Positions 1-10,990 of a DNA stretch of 64,000 nt are shown here, one piece after another. The translations under genes and the position numbers were made by a program. The stretch is from Tilletiaria anomala UBC 951 (taxonomy: Eukaryota > Basidiomycota > Exobasidiomycetes > Georgefischeriales > Tilletiariaceae), in contig NW_013546972.1 of the NCBI RefSeq assembly GCF_000711695.1, positions 54,694 through 118,693 on the forward strand, read 5' to 3'. The first letter of the stretch is position 1, and each line of letters starts with the position of its first letter. Under the pieces are notes generated by a model. The model was not told the DNA's origin. It saw nothing but the letters and a program-made list of their open reading frames with translations, and did no database searches.

Positions 1-3000
1 CAGCGCGGCGAGCACGCCGCGGGCCGTAGCTGCCACGCTGGACTCGGCGCCGGTCACGACGGACCCGGCTCCAGCAGCGTTCGCCGCACGGCCCGTCGCT
101 GTAGCAGCCGCGCTCGTGGCAGCACGCGTCGTCAGCCCGAGCGCGACGGCACGCGAGACGCTGAGGGCGCTCGCGACGCTCTGCAGCGAATGGCCCGCGC
201 TGCGCGGGTCGCCCCACGCGTTCGTCGGGTCGACCGTCGCGGGCCAGATGCCGCTGCGCGAGCCCGTTTGCCACGACTCCTCCAGAACCGCCTGCACCGG
301 GTCATTCTCTGTTAGGCGGAAATTGCTCGGCTGTGCCGTGTACTTGCTCGAGAACGTCCCGCGCGGCACCGTGTCAATCCCCTCAAGGATCACGGTCGCC
401 ATACCTTGCATCAGGTGGTCGTCCTGCACAAGCGGTGAGCCGCAAAGCCGTGCGATGTCACTGACAACTCGTCACCTGCTTTCACTTTCTCGCCTACGCT
501 GCAACTCACAATGTGGCAGTGCAGCATGACCGCGGCACCGTGAGCGTTCGCGACGAACCTGATCGTCGTCCACGCGTTCGGACCGATATCGAAGCTGTCT
601 CTCATCGGCGGGTTCCTGCGTCCAAATGTGGCAGCCAGATGAGCATCTATGCACCCTTCTTGCACGGCAGCGCCGTTTCAGCGCTCCCATTCACTCACTC
701 GAAGTTGAACTTGACGCCGGCGTTCTGCGCCTCTTCGACAGTGTCATATGCGAACGAACCGGAAGCTTGTCCAATCACCCAGAAATGGTGGCTGCGGTTT
801 GTGTAGCCGATACGGGGACGGTCAGTGGGGGAGTTGTACTCGGCACTTGGCTAACGTCGCCACTCACTGATGCAGATGGAATGGGTGCGGAGCATTGGAC
901 TGGGAAAATCGAACGAAAAGATCAGTAAAAGATGGCCTTCACAGAAATGGGGAAGAAAGGCTGACTTTGCCGACGATACTGTATGGTGGATTCTCAATGA
1001 CGATATCCACGACAGAGCCGTCAGGGATCTTGGGGCTCAGCGGCATCATGCTGGTGTCAATGTCCTCCAGGCTCTTGCCTTCCTCCGTCAGTTGGAAGAG
1101 CACCGGATCCCGTTCGTCCGCCTGCACAGTGTTCATCGGCTGCTCCGCAATCTGCCACACGTTAAGTGAGCCCTGAGATATGTACGCGTGCAGCGTAACA
1201 TTGGCATACGTCGGAACCGCGCTGGACGGCTCGAAAGGAATATCGGCTGACTGGTTCCACTGAATCGCGCTTGTGCTGATCGCGCCGCCGTATGTGACCG
1301 ACGAGTTAATGCGGTTGTGCAGGTAGTTGAACCCGTCGTCGATGCTCGGCGTAACCGTGTCGCCGACGCTCGAGTTGTACGACAGCAGTGCGAACCCCTC
1401 GATCGGCTGCAGCGCACGGAGCCCTGTGAAGCGGATAGGCCAATCCTGGTACGCTTTCGACTCGTCCAGCTCAATCATCACGCTGATCCGCGCGCCGATC
1501 GTGAGCTGCGCGAACTCGATAATTTTCGGCTGCACGTACAGCCCATCGACAGCGACGAGCCACATCCTGCCAGGTCACAGAAGAAACGGGTTAGATGCCT
1601 TCTGAGTGCCATGGGCGCATGGCAAAGTACATACCTGTGGTTGTCGATCGAGAAGCTCGAGTACCAATTCGTCTCTGCATCGATGATCTGAAGTGACAAA
1701 TAGCGCCGGCCTGCGGCTAGCGCCGCGCCGGCATTGTACACCGTGATCGGCGCCGTGGTATTTTGGCATTTGCCGCCGAAGTACTCATCCAGCACGGTGA
1801 TCGCATCGAATCCATGCTTGGGAGCGACCAGAGACAGGCAGCCCTTCGACGAGAACCTAGTTTGCACATCTGAGTTCTGCGCCAGCAGGATGTTGGTGAC
1901 AGGCTGGACGACGGCCGTGTAGTTGTCATGGCAGTACTGGCGCCCGCGACCATTGATCAGCAGTGAATCCATACATGCTGGAGGCACGCCCGTCGTATGA
2001 ACTTCGAGCTGCATCTCGTCCGCAGTGATGTGCCACTGGTCAGTCCGGAAGTGGACGGAGTAGTTGCCCTCGGCCCATTCCAGCTGGTTGATCGTGTCAA
2101 TGTCGTTGGAGATCAAGGACCATGGCTTTGCCTGTAGAAGCAAAGTCACACATTAGCACCAAGCCAGTGCTGGACAGCGGACCTGAACCACAGATGCACC
2201 CGTGTGCTCTTGGGCCGGACGTAGATCGGCATACGAAGCCCATCACTGAATGAGCCCCGAGGTTGCACATCGTTCTTCAGTGTGACTTCCAAACAGCTTC
2301 ACCGCCAAGAGTAGCACGAGCTGACCTGTAGTAACCCTATCATATCGGAAGAATGCAGAATCAAATGTTAGCGTAATCGAAGGAAAAGCAACAGGGTGCT
2401 TCAGCACGTACTAGGGTATGACTGTGAGCCCAGAACGCCCCGTATTGGCCTTTGACTTGGAAGCGATACACATACTGCTCTCCGTATGGAATGTTCCATT
2501 GCGTTACGCCAGGCACGCCGTCCATGTCTAAAGGCGAGTTGAAGCAATTCAGTGCATGCAAGCCTCGCCGCCATAGCTGCACGACTCACGAGGAGTTCCG
2601 ATTTGGTAAATACCATGCCAGTGACTATACTCAAGCGTGAAAAATATCAGCAGTTTAACACGGTCCAACGAACGAACGAAGAGTAGGCGATTCACATTGC
2701 GAACGGTGTGCTTGAATTGTTGATGACTGTAGATCGGTCCGGAGAATGTCAATGAATTGAATTATGAAGGGCTTCCTCAACTGTCGTACTCACCAGTGAT
2801 CTGGACCCAGTCGTCCTCGTCCCAGACCAACGTTTCAGCAGGGTACTGGCCATTGATAAGATAGTGGATCCTCCCAAAGCCGTCTACCAGAGTAAATAGA
2901 TTCAGAAATTTGCTAGTAGCGTCGTCGCCTCTGATTCATAAGCCCACCTGGTGCATACCACCCCTTGCTCACGGTGATTGTGAAGGTTTTGTTTGGCGCT

Positions 3001-3353
3001 GGGAAGTTGCCATCGGTGTAGATCACAGGATCATCTCGTTTCCGTACGATGTAGCCCTTCTCTTGAGTGATACCTCCAATGATCGGAGAAGCATAATTGC
3101 GCTCTCTATCCACTTCTCCCCTGCTGAGCAGATATCCTTTCTCCAGGGCGAGACCACCAATGATGGGTGAAGCGTAGTCTGAGTCTCGAGGTTGCTTGAC
3201 CGCACTGGCCTCTCGCGTTACCAACCATACATCGAGGTCGTCGCGGGAGACGGGAGGAACGCGAGGCTGAGCAAAGAACTTGGTAGACAAAGCCCCCGAC
3301 GCGAGCAGCGAGAAGATGATGGAGAGCGCACCTAGGCGCGGGGCGAGACGCAT
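1..3353 (-). CDS. Secreted multicopper oxidase (laccase/ascorbate-oxidase type), 3' end cut by window edge
   Basis: Three cupredoxin domains can be read across 13 proposed exons: 3353-2948, 2883-2794, 2726-2696, 2624-2590, 2527-2412, 2336-2326, 2245-2200, 2131-1635, 1566-966, 899-868, 791-699, 615-510 and 423 to the edge. The start ATG at 3353 gives a signal peptide (MRLAPRLGALSIIFSLLASG). The copper motifs appear in order: IHWHG, WAHSHT, HPFHLHHHHF and HCHIDDHLMQGM. The last places Met ten residues after the type 1 Cys, which suggests a low-potential copper site. Such enzymes oxidise phenols, metals or similar substrates with O2 outside the cell. Oddities are two YASPIIGG repeats before the first cupredoxin domain, an 11-base exon, His where the third motif usually has Gly, and an Ala/Thr-rich tail running off the edge. 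The 2199 donor (GTGCAT) is the weakest junction. The family is certain; the substrate is not. Confidence 0.85.
3051..3176 (-). repeat. Tandem peptide repeat in the oxidase N-terminal region
   Basis: Residues 60-74 (YASPIIGGLALEKGY) and 87-101 (YASPIIGGITQEKGY) of the oxidase are near-identical copies with a 27-residue period. They sit between the signal peptide and the first cupredoxin domain and are followed by a basic RKR (residues 104-106), a possible Kex2 cleavage site. The repeat is seen directly; any processing is inferred. Confidence 0.85.
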
Positions 3354-4673
3354 GATGGGCGGGGGAACGCAGTTACGGACAAGGCCTCTGAGCTGCAGGG
3401 CGATAAGGTAGTAGAATCTGTCCATCATTTTGGAAAGGCCTCACGAGCTTTATATGCAGGCAAGAGATCAGATCTGAAGCCACCGAAGGCCGTTGCTCGT
3501 GGTAATTACGCGGGCGCCACTTGCTTGAGACAAGTGAAATGGCCTGCTCTTTGCTTGTCCTCAAGCCCCAAACTCATTCGGCAAGAGTCAGTAGAAGAGA
3601 AGAGCGCATGTGGCGTATGTATGCTGAAAGTTACCCCCCAAGTAGTGGCTCAGCACCGTTTTTGATGCGGTCTGTTCCTGCTAAAGTCAGTAAAGCCATG
3701 GAGCACAGAGGATGCGGGCGGGCTTATGGGAATCGGTTTGGTGCCTGCGTTTCCGTAATGAATTATCAGCATGAAACTCTCGACTCTGGAGGAAGCGTGC
3801 AGAACACATTCTGCACAGAGCCAATCCGCTCAAGCTGACAATGTTCTTTGGGTAGCCGCAAGAAAAAGCCTGAGGACGCCTGATGTGCTCTCGGCACGTG
3901 TCAATGAATGCATTGCTTGACCACATCCGAGTGGTGTTTCTCGATGTTCTCTGCTCGCTTGTGTTTTTGTTTGCTTGCTTGCTTTGCGTGTTTGTTTGCT
4001 TGCTTGATGTAAACGTAATCGTCTCTAGTCCTAGCAGCGAGTGGTTAAAATCAGAGCGTGGGTATCGAGGCACGCAAACAAACTCAGACCCCGCACAAGT
4101 CTTGGTGTGACTCGTGTCTGTATCATATACCAGGCTGCTCACGCGCCGCGTTTCGTTTGCAATGGTGGCAGTCGCAGGTGTGAGCAAGTGGGAGCCCGAG
4201 TGCCAGATCGAGGGCAAGCGACACAACAACAGGCAACAACAAGCAATTGGCGGTGCGGGACCTTGATCGCCAACAAGTAACGCCGTGCATTGGGATGAGA
4301 GAAATGCGAGCGGAAGGACGTAATGTGCCGTAGGACGGACGGAGGCGAGTGCCGCAAAGCCCGCAACTCTCGACACATGTGATATACAAGGCCTGACCGG
4401 CTCGCACACACGGCGGTTGCCCTGAAGCACTCTATGCATCGCACGTAGAGGTAGAAGTGCTGCAGCACAATTCACTCCGGGACTGAATGTCATGCCAATC
4501 AATGGTGTATATAAGTACAATGAGGTATTCAACAAGTAATGCTAATGTGTAGGCCGGACACCGACCAGAGCTGCTGTGCAGCATCAGCTGAGATCCAAGG
4601 TATCGTCCCTGATGAATAGCTCTTCGCCATGCATCGTCCTCGAGATCCTTCGCCTTGCCACGGAAGGCCAAAA
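3354..4673. other. Intergenic region between the oxidase promoter and the RING gene 3' end
   Basis: No convincing gene is seen. The stretch should hold the oxidase promoter at its left side. A simple repeat of TTTG and CTTG units lies around 3960-4010, and a TATATAAG string lies near 4506. The long minus-strand frame at 3687-4535 starts with TTG, is low-complexity and matches no family I recognise. Confidence 0.6.
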
Positions 4674-6551
4674 TCAAGTGACGATGATGGCATCTTCCCT
4701 CGACCCTCCTTTCTTGGCCGCCGTTGCCGTCGTTATTATCCTCGATCTGGAAGAGGCGTTCGGACTGCCCGACCCGTTCACGTCCTCGCCCGCGCGTATA
4801 CGCGAGCCTCGAGTCCCACAGCGCCTGCGTTTATACGCAGGCGCGATGCTCTCTCCACTCTCGATGCTGCTGTCGCCGGCGAGATCGATGATGGCCGGCT
4901 TCCCCCCGTGCAGCGCCTGTGCTGCCCTTTTCGCGTCCATTTCGCTGCTCGTCAGTTGCCTCTTCTTTCCCTTTCCCTTGCTCTTGCCCTCAAGGAGGGC
5001 ACCAGGCGCACGCGGGCCATTGCTAGCGGTGGCGAGCGTCGATGGGCGCATGGCGTCTGCGTATTCCTTGCCATAACGAAGCTCGAGCGTGTCCGACGGC
5101 TTGCCATGCTTGAATCTGAGTCCTTGTACAGCCTTCTTCTTCAATCCTCCAAAGAAGCCACCACTGATGGGTGTACGGCAGACGGGGCAGGCGTGGCGCA
5201 TCGGATCCAAATCTTCAACGGAGATGCGGCGTGTACCTGGTTGACGAGTCAAGGAGGAAGATACCTGAGCCGGTGCATCGGCCGATGAAGATGAATCTCC
5301 GACGTTCGCACGATTTGCTTCCAGCCCTCCATTTGCACCGCCGCTGCTGCCGCTTCCGTCGATACCAGGTCCAGCACTGCCAAATTGAGAACGGAGGATA
5401 CCCATAAGAGCGCGGAAATGGTGAAACGGGCCCTGCTCTGCAGGCGCACTTTGTTGCATCCTCAAGTGTACGCCATGTGCACGTGCTGCAGCGAGCCATG
5501 CCTCCTCTGCGTCACCCAAAGCAGTCATATCGCCGGCAAGGAGGGCTGCCATGCGATCCGCGGTGGCAGAGGGCAAAGGCTGGATGCCAGTTTCAGCCAG
5601 AACACGGCGAATGCGAGCCGTCACAGGCTCCATCTGGCGGAGAAGGGTCGCATAGCTAATATCCCCAAATGATCCAGGCATGAATGCGGCGCGACGTGAG
5701 CGTGCTTCAGCTGCCGCTTTCTCCGCTTCCGTCTTGGCCACTTGGAACAAGCACTCGCCGCACAAGACGTGCCCGCAGGGTGTGGCAACTGCGTTGCGCG
5801 GCGCTTCGAAGCAGATAGGACATGCATAGTCGGCAACCAAGGGAGGAAGCAGCTTCTGAGGCAGTTTGGTGACGTGAGAAGGTTCCAGCTGTAAACCTTC
5901 GCTCGAGCTGCCTCGCGTTTGCGCCGCGGGTGACTCGGAATCGGCCATGGAGGATCTTCGAGACCCTCGCTCGACTTGTTCTTGTGGCGCGTCGGATTCA
6001 CTGACAACGATAGAGGGGGACGATGTAGAAGGAGTTAATAGCAGCTCTCTCGCCGAAGGCAGGGTCGAGAATACGCCAGCAGGTGGCGAGCGTGGATCGG
6101 CGGCGAGAGTGATAGGGGCGTCAAAATCTTCAGCGTCTGAGCCGAGGTCGGTGGCGGCCACGTTTTGCCCTGAGATGGACACGTGGGTATCATGCAGCAG
6201 CTGCCCAACTCGAGCAAAGCTGATCGGGCCGGCCCCGTTGACAGTTTCAGTAACGCCTGAACTCGCAACTGTCCCTGCGACTCCATGTTTGCCACCTGTT
6301 GGCGCCGCGTCATCAGCATTGGGGTCGCGTATCACAGACTCTGAAGCGCCTGTAGATTCGTGACTTGAAGCGCTCAGAAGCGATCGACCTTCGATGGAAT
6401 CTTCGCCTTGGGTGCTATCGGCCATGCTGACCGATGGGCTCAAAGCTGATGCTGCAGACGACCTGCTCGACTCTCCTGGTAGGAGTGGACAGTGGTTCAT
6501 CGCCGCGTTATTTGAGCTTTGGCCCCTCTCCGCTGCGCTCAGATGTGACAT
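4674..6551 (-). CDS. RING-finger protein with SUMO-interaction-like motifs, probable E3 ubiquitin ligase
   Basis: A single open frame of 625 codons starts at ATG 6551 (MSHLSAAERG). A C3HC4-type RING is visible but split. CPIC, then PCGHVLCGEC, lies at about residues 244-267, and the last pair, CPVC, is at about 455-458, so a loop of nearly 190 residues separates the two halves. The stretch after it (GGFFGGLKKKAVQGLRFK) resembles a group of basidiomycete RING proteins I recall with CPVCR followed by a Gly-rich turn. Hydrophobic cores next to acidic or Ser residues, SIVVSESD (about 180), AIIDLAGDSS (about 553) and DAIIVT at the C-terminus, look like SUMO-interaction motifs. This points to a SUMO-targeted ligase of the Slx8/RNF4 kind, but that is inference. 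The rest is Ser-rich and disordered, with nuclear-type basic clusters near the end. Confidence 0.75.
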   Translation of the reverse strand: MSHLSAAERGQSSNNAAMNHCPLLPGESSRSSAASALSPSVSMADSTQGEDSIEGRSLLSASSHESTGASESVIRDPNADDAAPTGGKHGVAGTVASSGVTETVNGAGPISFARVGQLLHDTHVSISGQNVAATDLGSDAEDFDAPITLAADPRSPPAGVFSTLPSARELLLTPSTSSPSIVVSESDAPQEQVERGSRRSSMADSESPAAQTRGSSSEGLQLEPSHVTKLPQKLLPPLVADYACPICFEAPRNAVATPCGHVLCGECLFQVAKTEAEKAAAEARSRRAAFMPGSFGDISYATLLRQMEPVTARIRRVLAETGIQPLPSATADRMAALLAGDMTALGDAEEAWLAAARAHGVHLRMQQSAPAEQGPFHHFRALMGILRSQFGSAGPGIDGSGSSGGANGGLEANRANVGDSSSSADAPAQVSSSLTRQPGTRRISVEDLDPMRHACPVCRTPISGGFFGGLKKKAVQGLRFKHGKPSDTLELRYGKEYADAMRPSTLATASNGPRAPGALLEGKSKGKGKKRQLTSSEMDAKRAAQALHGGKPAIIDLAGDSSIESGESIAPAYKRRRCGTRGSRIRAGEDVNGSGSPNASSRSRIITTATAAKKGGSREDAIIVT

Positions 6552-7135
6552 TTGATGCACTCAAGCTGTCCCTGTCTCGTTGCTGCTGGTACATGTGAAG
6601 ATGTTGCCTCGGTGCCGTACGAGGCCGGGCAGACTTGTGCCGGTGGCGCTGAGAGGAAAGCTATGGGTGGAGCTCACCGAGTCCAGGAGCGATCCTCGGT
6701 GGAAGCGACCAGCTCATATGAGCCCGGCCTAGCTTGATTCGTCAACAGCCTTGCTGACATGAAGACCTAGTCTTGTCGGTTGCCTCTAAACAAACTCTTG
6801 CAGGCTCTGGCCTGGGGTAGACCTGCTGGCTATTCCGTGGACGACCTGGCAACAAGAGGCTGTTTCGCGGACGCGGTCCTCACAGCTCACCTTGATAAAG
6901 TTGCATCACGTGACAACATTTCTGCAGCCGGAGCAGTGCGGGTGGCCCACAGAGCAGAGAGGAAACTGAACGCCAGCTGGCCACAGCCCATGGGCGCGCT
7001 GCAGTCTTCTCACGCCAATGAATGTCCGCCATCCTTTCCTTTCATCAGCTTTCCCTCCTTCTTACCTCCATTCTTGGCAAAGCAGCTCCTCTTATCATCG
7101 TACGGACATTCTTGTCTATGCTCACAGCTGGAAAG
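6552..7135. other. Divergent intergenic region (RING gene / MAS1)
   Basis: These 584 bases separate two divergent starts and should carry both promoters. The only distinct element is the CACGTGAC box described separately. No gene is seen. Confidence 0.6.
6907..6914. promoter_or_regulatory. CACGTGAC E-box-like element upstream of MAS1
   Basis: The octamer CACGTGAC, a G-box/E-box core of the type bound by Cbf1-like bHLH factors, lies 222 bases before the MAS1 ATG. The same octamer occurs upstream of the gene at 23226 and inside both copies of the dispersed repeat. Function is inferred from the motif only. Confidence 0.4.
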
Positions 7136-8779
7136 ATGTCGGCAAGGTACCTCGTCGGCCGCTCTCTCGCCTCGGTTGCGCTTCGGCCCGCTCCGGCCAA
7201 GCGGGTGGCAGCCGTCGTCCCTGCAAGGACGCTGGCAACCGCTATCAACCGCTCGGTGAGTTTCTTTTCTCTTTTCAACGCGTGGAGAGGCACATGAGGA
7301 ATGGCTAGCAGAGAAGAGAAGGGATGGACTGACATCTCCTAAACTTTTGCTTCCAATTTGATGCATGCAACCTCGTGCAGCCCATCACTCAGGTCACGAC
7401 CCTTTCGAATGGTCTGACTGTAGCAACGGAGAGCAACCCTTCGGCGCAAACGGCCACTGTTGGAGCATGGATCGACGCTGGGTCGAGGGCAGAGACTGAT
7501 GCTACCAATGGTACGGCTCACTTCCTAGAGCACATGGCATTCAAGGGTGAGTCGCAAGATGCATTTGCGCTTGTGCATAGGGTGATCTTCTCATAAACCC
7601 TGCGAAACGTGCCCCACGCATTCAGGCACTGGCAAGCGCACGCAGCAAGGTCTCGAGCTCGAGGTCGAGAACCTTGGTGCTCACTTGAACGCCTACACTT
7701 CACGCGAGCAGACTGTCTACTATGCCAAATCCTTCCGCAAGGATGTGGACAAAGCGGTTGACATCATCTCGGACATCCTGCAGAACTCCAAGCTGGAGCA
7801 GAGCGCCATTGAGAGGGAGCGGGATGTGATTCTGCGGGAGCAAGAGGAAGTTGATAAGCAGACAGAGGAGGTCGTGTTCGACCACCTGCACGCGGTCGCC
7901 TTCCAGGGTCAGGCGCTCGGCCGCACAATCCTCGGCCCGGAGAAGAACATTCGCACCATCACTCGTGATGACCTTTCATCGTACATCAAGACCAACTATA
8001 CTGCCGACCGCATGGTCCTCGTTGGCTCGGGCGGTATTGAGCATGCGGAGTTGGTCAAGCTGGCTGAGAAGAACTTCTCTTCGCTTCCCGTCTCGACAAA
8101 CCCGATCGCGCTGGGCCAGAGTTCGCACCCCAAGACCAAGTTCGTCGGTTCCGATGTCAGGATTCGTGACGACTCGATGCCGACGTGCAACTTTGCAATC
8201 GCCGTCGAGGGCGTCAGCTGGAAGTCACCTGACTACTTCCCGATGCTCGTCCTGCAGTCCATCATGGGCAACTGGGACCGCTCGCTCGGCTCTTCGCCGC
8301 TGCTGAGCAGCCGTCTGTCGCACGTCATCTCGAGCAACAACCTGGCCAACTCGTACATGCACTTCAGCACGTCCTACTCCGACACCGGCCTGTGGGGCTG
8401 CTACTTTGTGTCGGAGAACGTTTACAACCTGGACGACCTCGTACACTTTACGCTGAAGGAGTGGCAGAGGATGTCCATTGCACCACTCGAGGGCGAGGTT
8501 GAGCGCGCCAAGTCGCAACTCAAGGCATCGCTCTTGCTCGGTCTCGATGGCACGACGGCCATCGCCGAGGACATTGGCAGGCAGCTCGTCACGTCCGGCA
8601 AGCGCCTGACACCCAAGGAGATTGAGGCTAAGCTTGACGCAGTCAATGCGAACGAGATCCAGCGCGTCGCAAAGACATACCTCTGGGACCAATCGATCGC
8701 GGTCTGCGCGACTGGTCAGACAGAAGGTCTGCTGCCGTACGACCGCATCCAGACTGGCATGTCATCCATGATCTACTAG
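7136..8779 (+). CDS. MAS1: Mitochondrial processing peptidase beta subunit
   Basis: Exons 7136-7255, 7381-7546 and 7626-8779 give 479 residues, the usual length for this family. The protein removes presequences from imported precursors in the matrix, working as a heterodimer with MPP alpha. The inverted zinc motif HFLEH (His87, Glu90, His91) is intact in [13 protein letters not shown], and the expected downstream acidic region ([18 protein letters not shown]) is present, so this is the catalytic subunit. The first 40 residues are rich in Arg, Ala and Ser with few acids, as expected of its own targeting sequence. An in-frame ATG at 7118 is possible, but 7136 is preferred because it opens directly onto the presequence. 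The exon joins preserve frame at both introns. Confidence 0.95.
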
Positions 8780-9269
8780 CCGGATCGCAGCGAGCAGCGG
8801 TCAAATCTCAACCTCATTGGTCATGGAGATCACAGTCCGGTTTCCCTCCTCACAAGGAAGCGTGTGGGCGAAAAGATGCACGTCAATTGCATGTGCTGTG
8901 GAGAGGAAGAACTGAACTGTAATGTAAGAATTTGGCAGCACTTCAAGGTCTAGAATGGTGGCATCTGTGCGTCTCCCTACGTGTGCACCTTGTTGAGATA
9001 TGTGCTTTTTCCTATGAGATCGTTTCGGCCGCCAGGTCTCGTCTGAACCCCTCAGCTTGCGGTCGGACTTCGAACCTCGTAGACAGATTGTCGGATTGAT
9101 TCTCCCTCTGCCGCAGCAGAGCAGCAAAAAACAAATGTGGTGCTATATAGGATTCCAATTTCACACGAACGCACGCGTTTCACAATCTGGATGATCAGGT
9201 TTATTATAATCTGAATGGTAACGTCTTGTCCCATCACATGGCACCCTGGGGCAAGACGGCGCTCGCGCC
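8780..9269. other. Intergenic region downstream of MAS1
   Basis: No gene or RNA gene could be supported. A B-box-like string near 9065-9076 was checked as a tRNA and rejected. Confidence 0.5.
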
Positions 9270-10990
9270 TAAGGGGTTGGCTAGCTATCGATCAATCGGA
9301 TGAAGTTGTGCAGAGGCACGTCAGATGACCAGAGTATGTGGATATTGCCTGAAGGCCTGGTACACTGATCATTCGATTCTTCCTCAAGAGGTGGAATGGC
9401 CCAGTCGGGCAGGTCGACAGCCTTGCCAGCTTCGCACCCTTCCCAAATGTCAACTTGGAGACTGCGCGAGCCACCGATCTCCTTAGCGAATGGCGAGAGT
9501 TTGCAGCTTTTCTGAAATGGTGGCAAAGTTTTCTTGAGATGGTGGGTTCGATTGACCTTGATTCTCGCCTCCGGCTAATCCCAGTCGCAGGTCTATTAGG
9601 CCCAGGAAGTGTGGAGTTTTATCCAGTATATCTGGCCTTGATCATATATTTGACAAGAACTGAATTGCTGTCTGTGCAAAGATTGCAGACAGCTCGGACA
9701 GCATCAGAATGCCCGAGGAATGAGTAGCCTGGATTCGCCGAACGAGTCTTTTGCTCGCCATCAGTGCCCAGTATACCATCGCCAAAGGACGCTCGAGAAA
9801 GTGGAGCTCTTGCTCAGGACTGCTATCAGAGTATTCGTACTGCAAGTATCGTCCGGGTCCGGGGCGTTAAAGTCCCACTTGTTACGATACACCCAGGAAG
9901 GGTGCCCACAAAAGCATCTGACACTTTCTGACCGAGTTAGTCCCGCGCCATGTTCACTAACCGGCCCCTTGGCGAGACATCAATACCGAGAGATAGACGT
10001 CGCAGTGGCCGCCTCCTGCCGTCGAAGATCATCCACAAAGGACTCTGAGACAATGCTGCAAAACAACCGAAAGGGAGGGTTATTGGCAAAACGCTCTGAA
10101 CCATTTTGAGCTGAATTGTAACACATTTTTGCGGAAGAACTCGCCTTGCGCCCCGACGTGCACCCTCTCAAGGCTCGGTGACCGAGACAGCGCTCGGCAC
10201 ATCCGCAACGACATGGTGGTCAGTGCTGTCTCCCAGTAGAAACATCGCAACTTGGGCAGGCGTTCAAGGATTGGTTCCAGAGCTTCGCGATAGTCGACGA
10301 TATCCTTGGTCGACGGATCCTCCCCTTGGCCATCGGGCCCGTGTGTCCACTTTGTATAGCATGCACCATTAATGTAGTACGATCATTCCTCTTCGTTGAC
10401 GTCATCGGCAACGGCCACCTCCCCCGGCTCGACCCACTTGAGCTTCTCGCACTCCTTATTCCAGTCTCCTGTCCGCAAAAAACCCAGTCCTCGGGGCGCC
10501 CAAAGAAAGTTCTAATCATAGTACTCCCCACCCGGGGCGATCCAGGACAGGCTGGCATGTACTTTGAAGCCTTGAATATGTCGAAGCCCTTCATGGAGCA
10601 CCTCAACTCGATGCAAGAATCTTTGAACATCTCCAATATGGCTCGATCAACGGAGCGCCCAGAGCCTGTCAACAGAAACCATGCAGCACATCCAGCATTT
10701 TGCACTTTTGCACGGATAGAGGCGCGCTTCGTAGGAAAATACCTCGCATCAGCTCAGGCTCGGAGGGCCTTGTAGGTCAGCGCAGGCTGTGTAATGATAC
10801 GTCTTCGAAGCATCGCGTGTTGAGGGAAATAGATCCAATGAGTCTAGGAAGGTCAGTCACGGTGAGCCTCGGCAACAGTAAATGGAATCTCCGCACATCG
10901 ACTGAGTGTCTACTTTCCGATACCTCGGGCTTGATTAGGCTAACAATCAAATTTCCTCGGGTATACCACCAGGCTTCTCGTCCCGGCTAG
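9270..10990 (-). pseudogene. Decayed protein-coding relic, leucine-rich-repeat/F-box-like
   Basis: On the minus strand, protein-like reading is broken into pieces by stops and frame changes. The best piece, from about 10511 to 10080, is open except for one TGA at 10383-10385. It contains LEPILERLPKLRCFYWETAL and, further on, CRALSRSPSLERVHVGAQGE, which look like leucine-rich-repeat segments typical of fungal F-box proteins. Further pieces are ISEKLQTLAIR near 9500 and VRRFHLLLPRLTVTDLPRL near 10900. No ATG-to-stop gene can be assembled with normal introns. The extent is approximate and the F-box assignment is an impression from spacing, not a match to a specific protein. Confidence 0.35.

Noticed and set aside
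3687-4535. Minus-strand open frame of 282 codons
   Set aside because: It begins with TTG, has a low-complexity middle from a simple repeat and no family resemblance.
9065-9076. B-box-like string suggesting a minus-strand tRNA
   Set aside because: No A box at the right distance and no acceptor or T-stem pairing could be formed.
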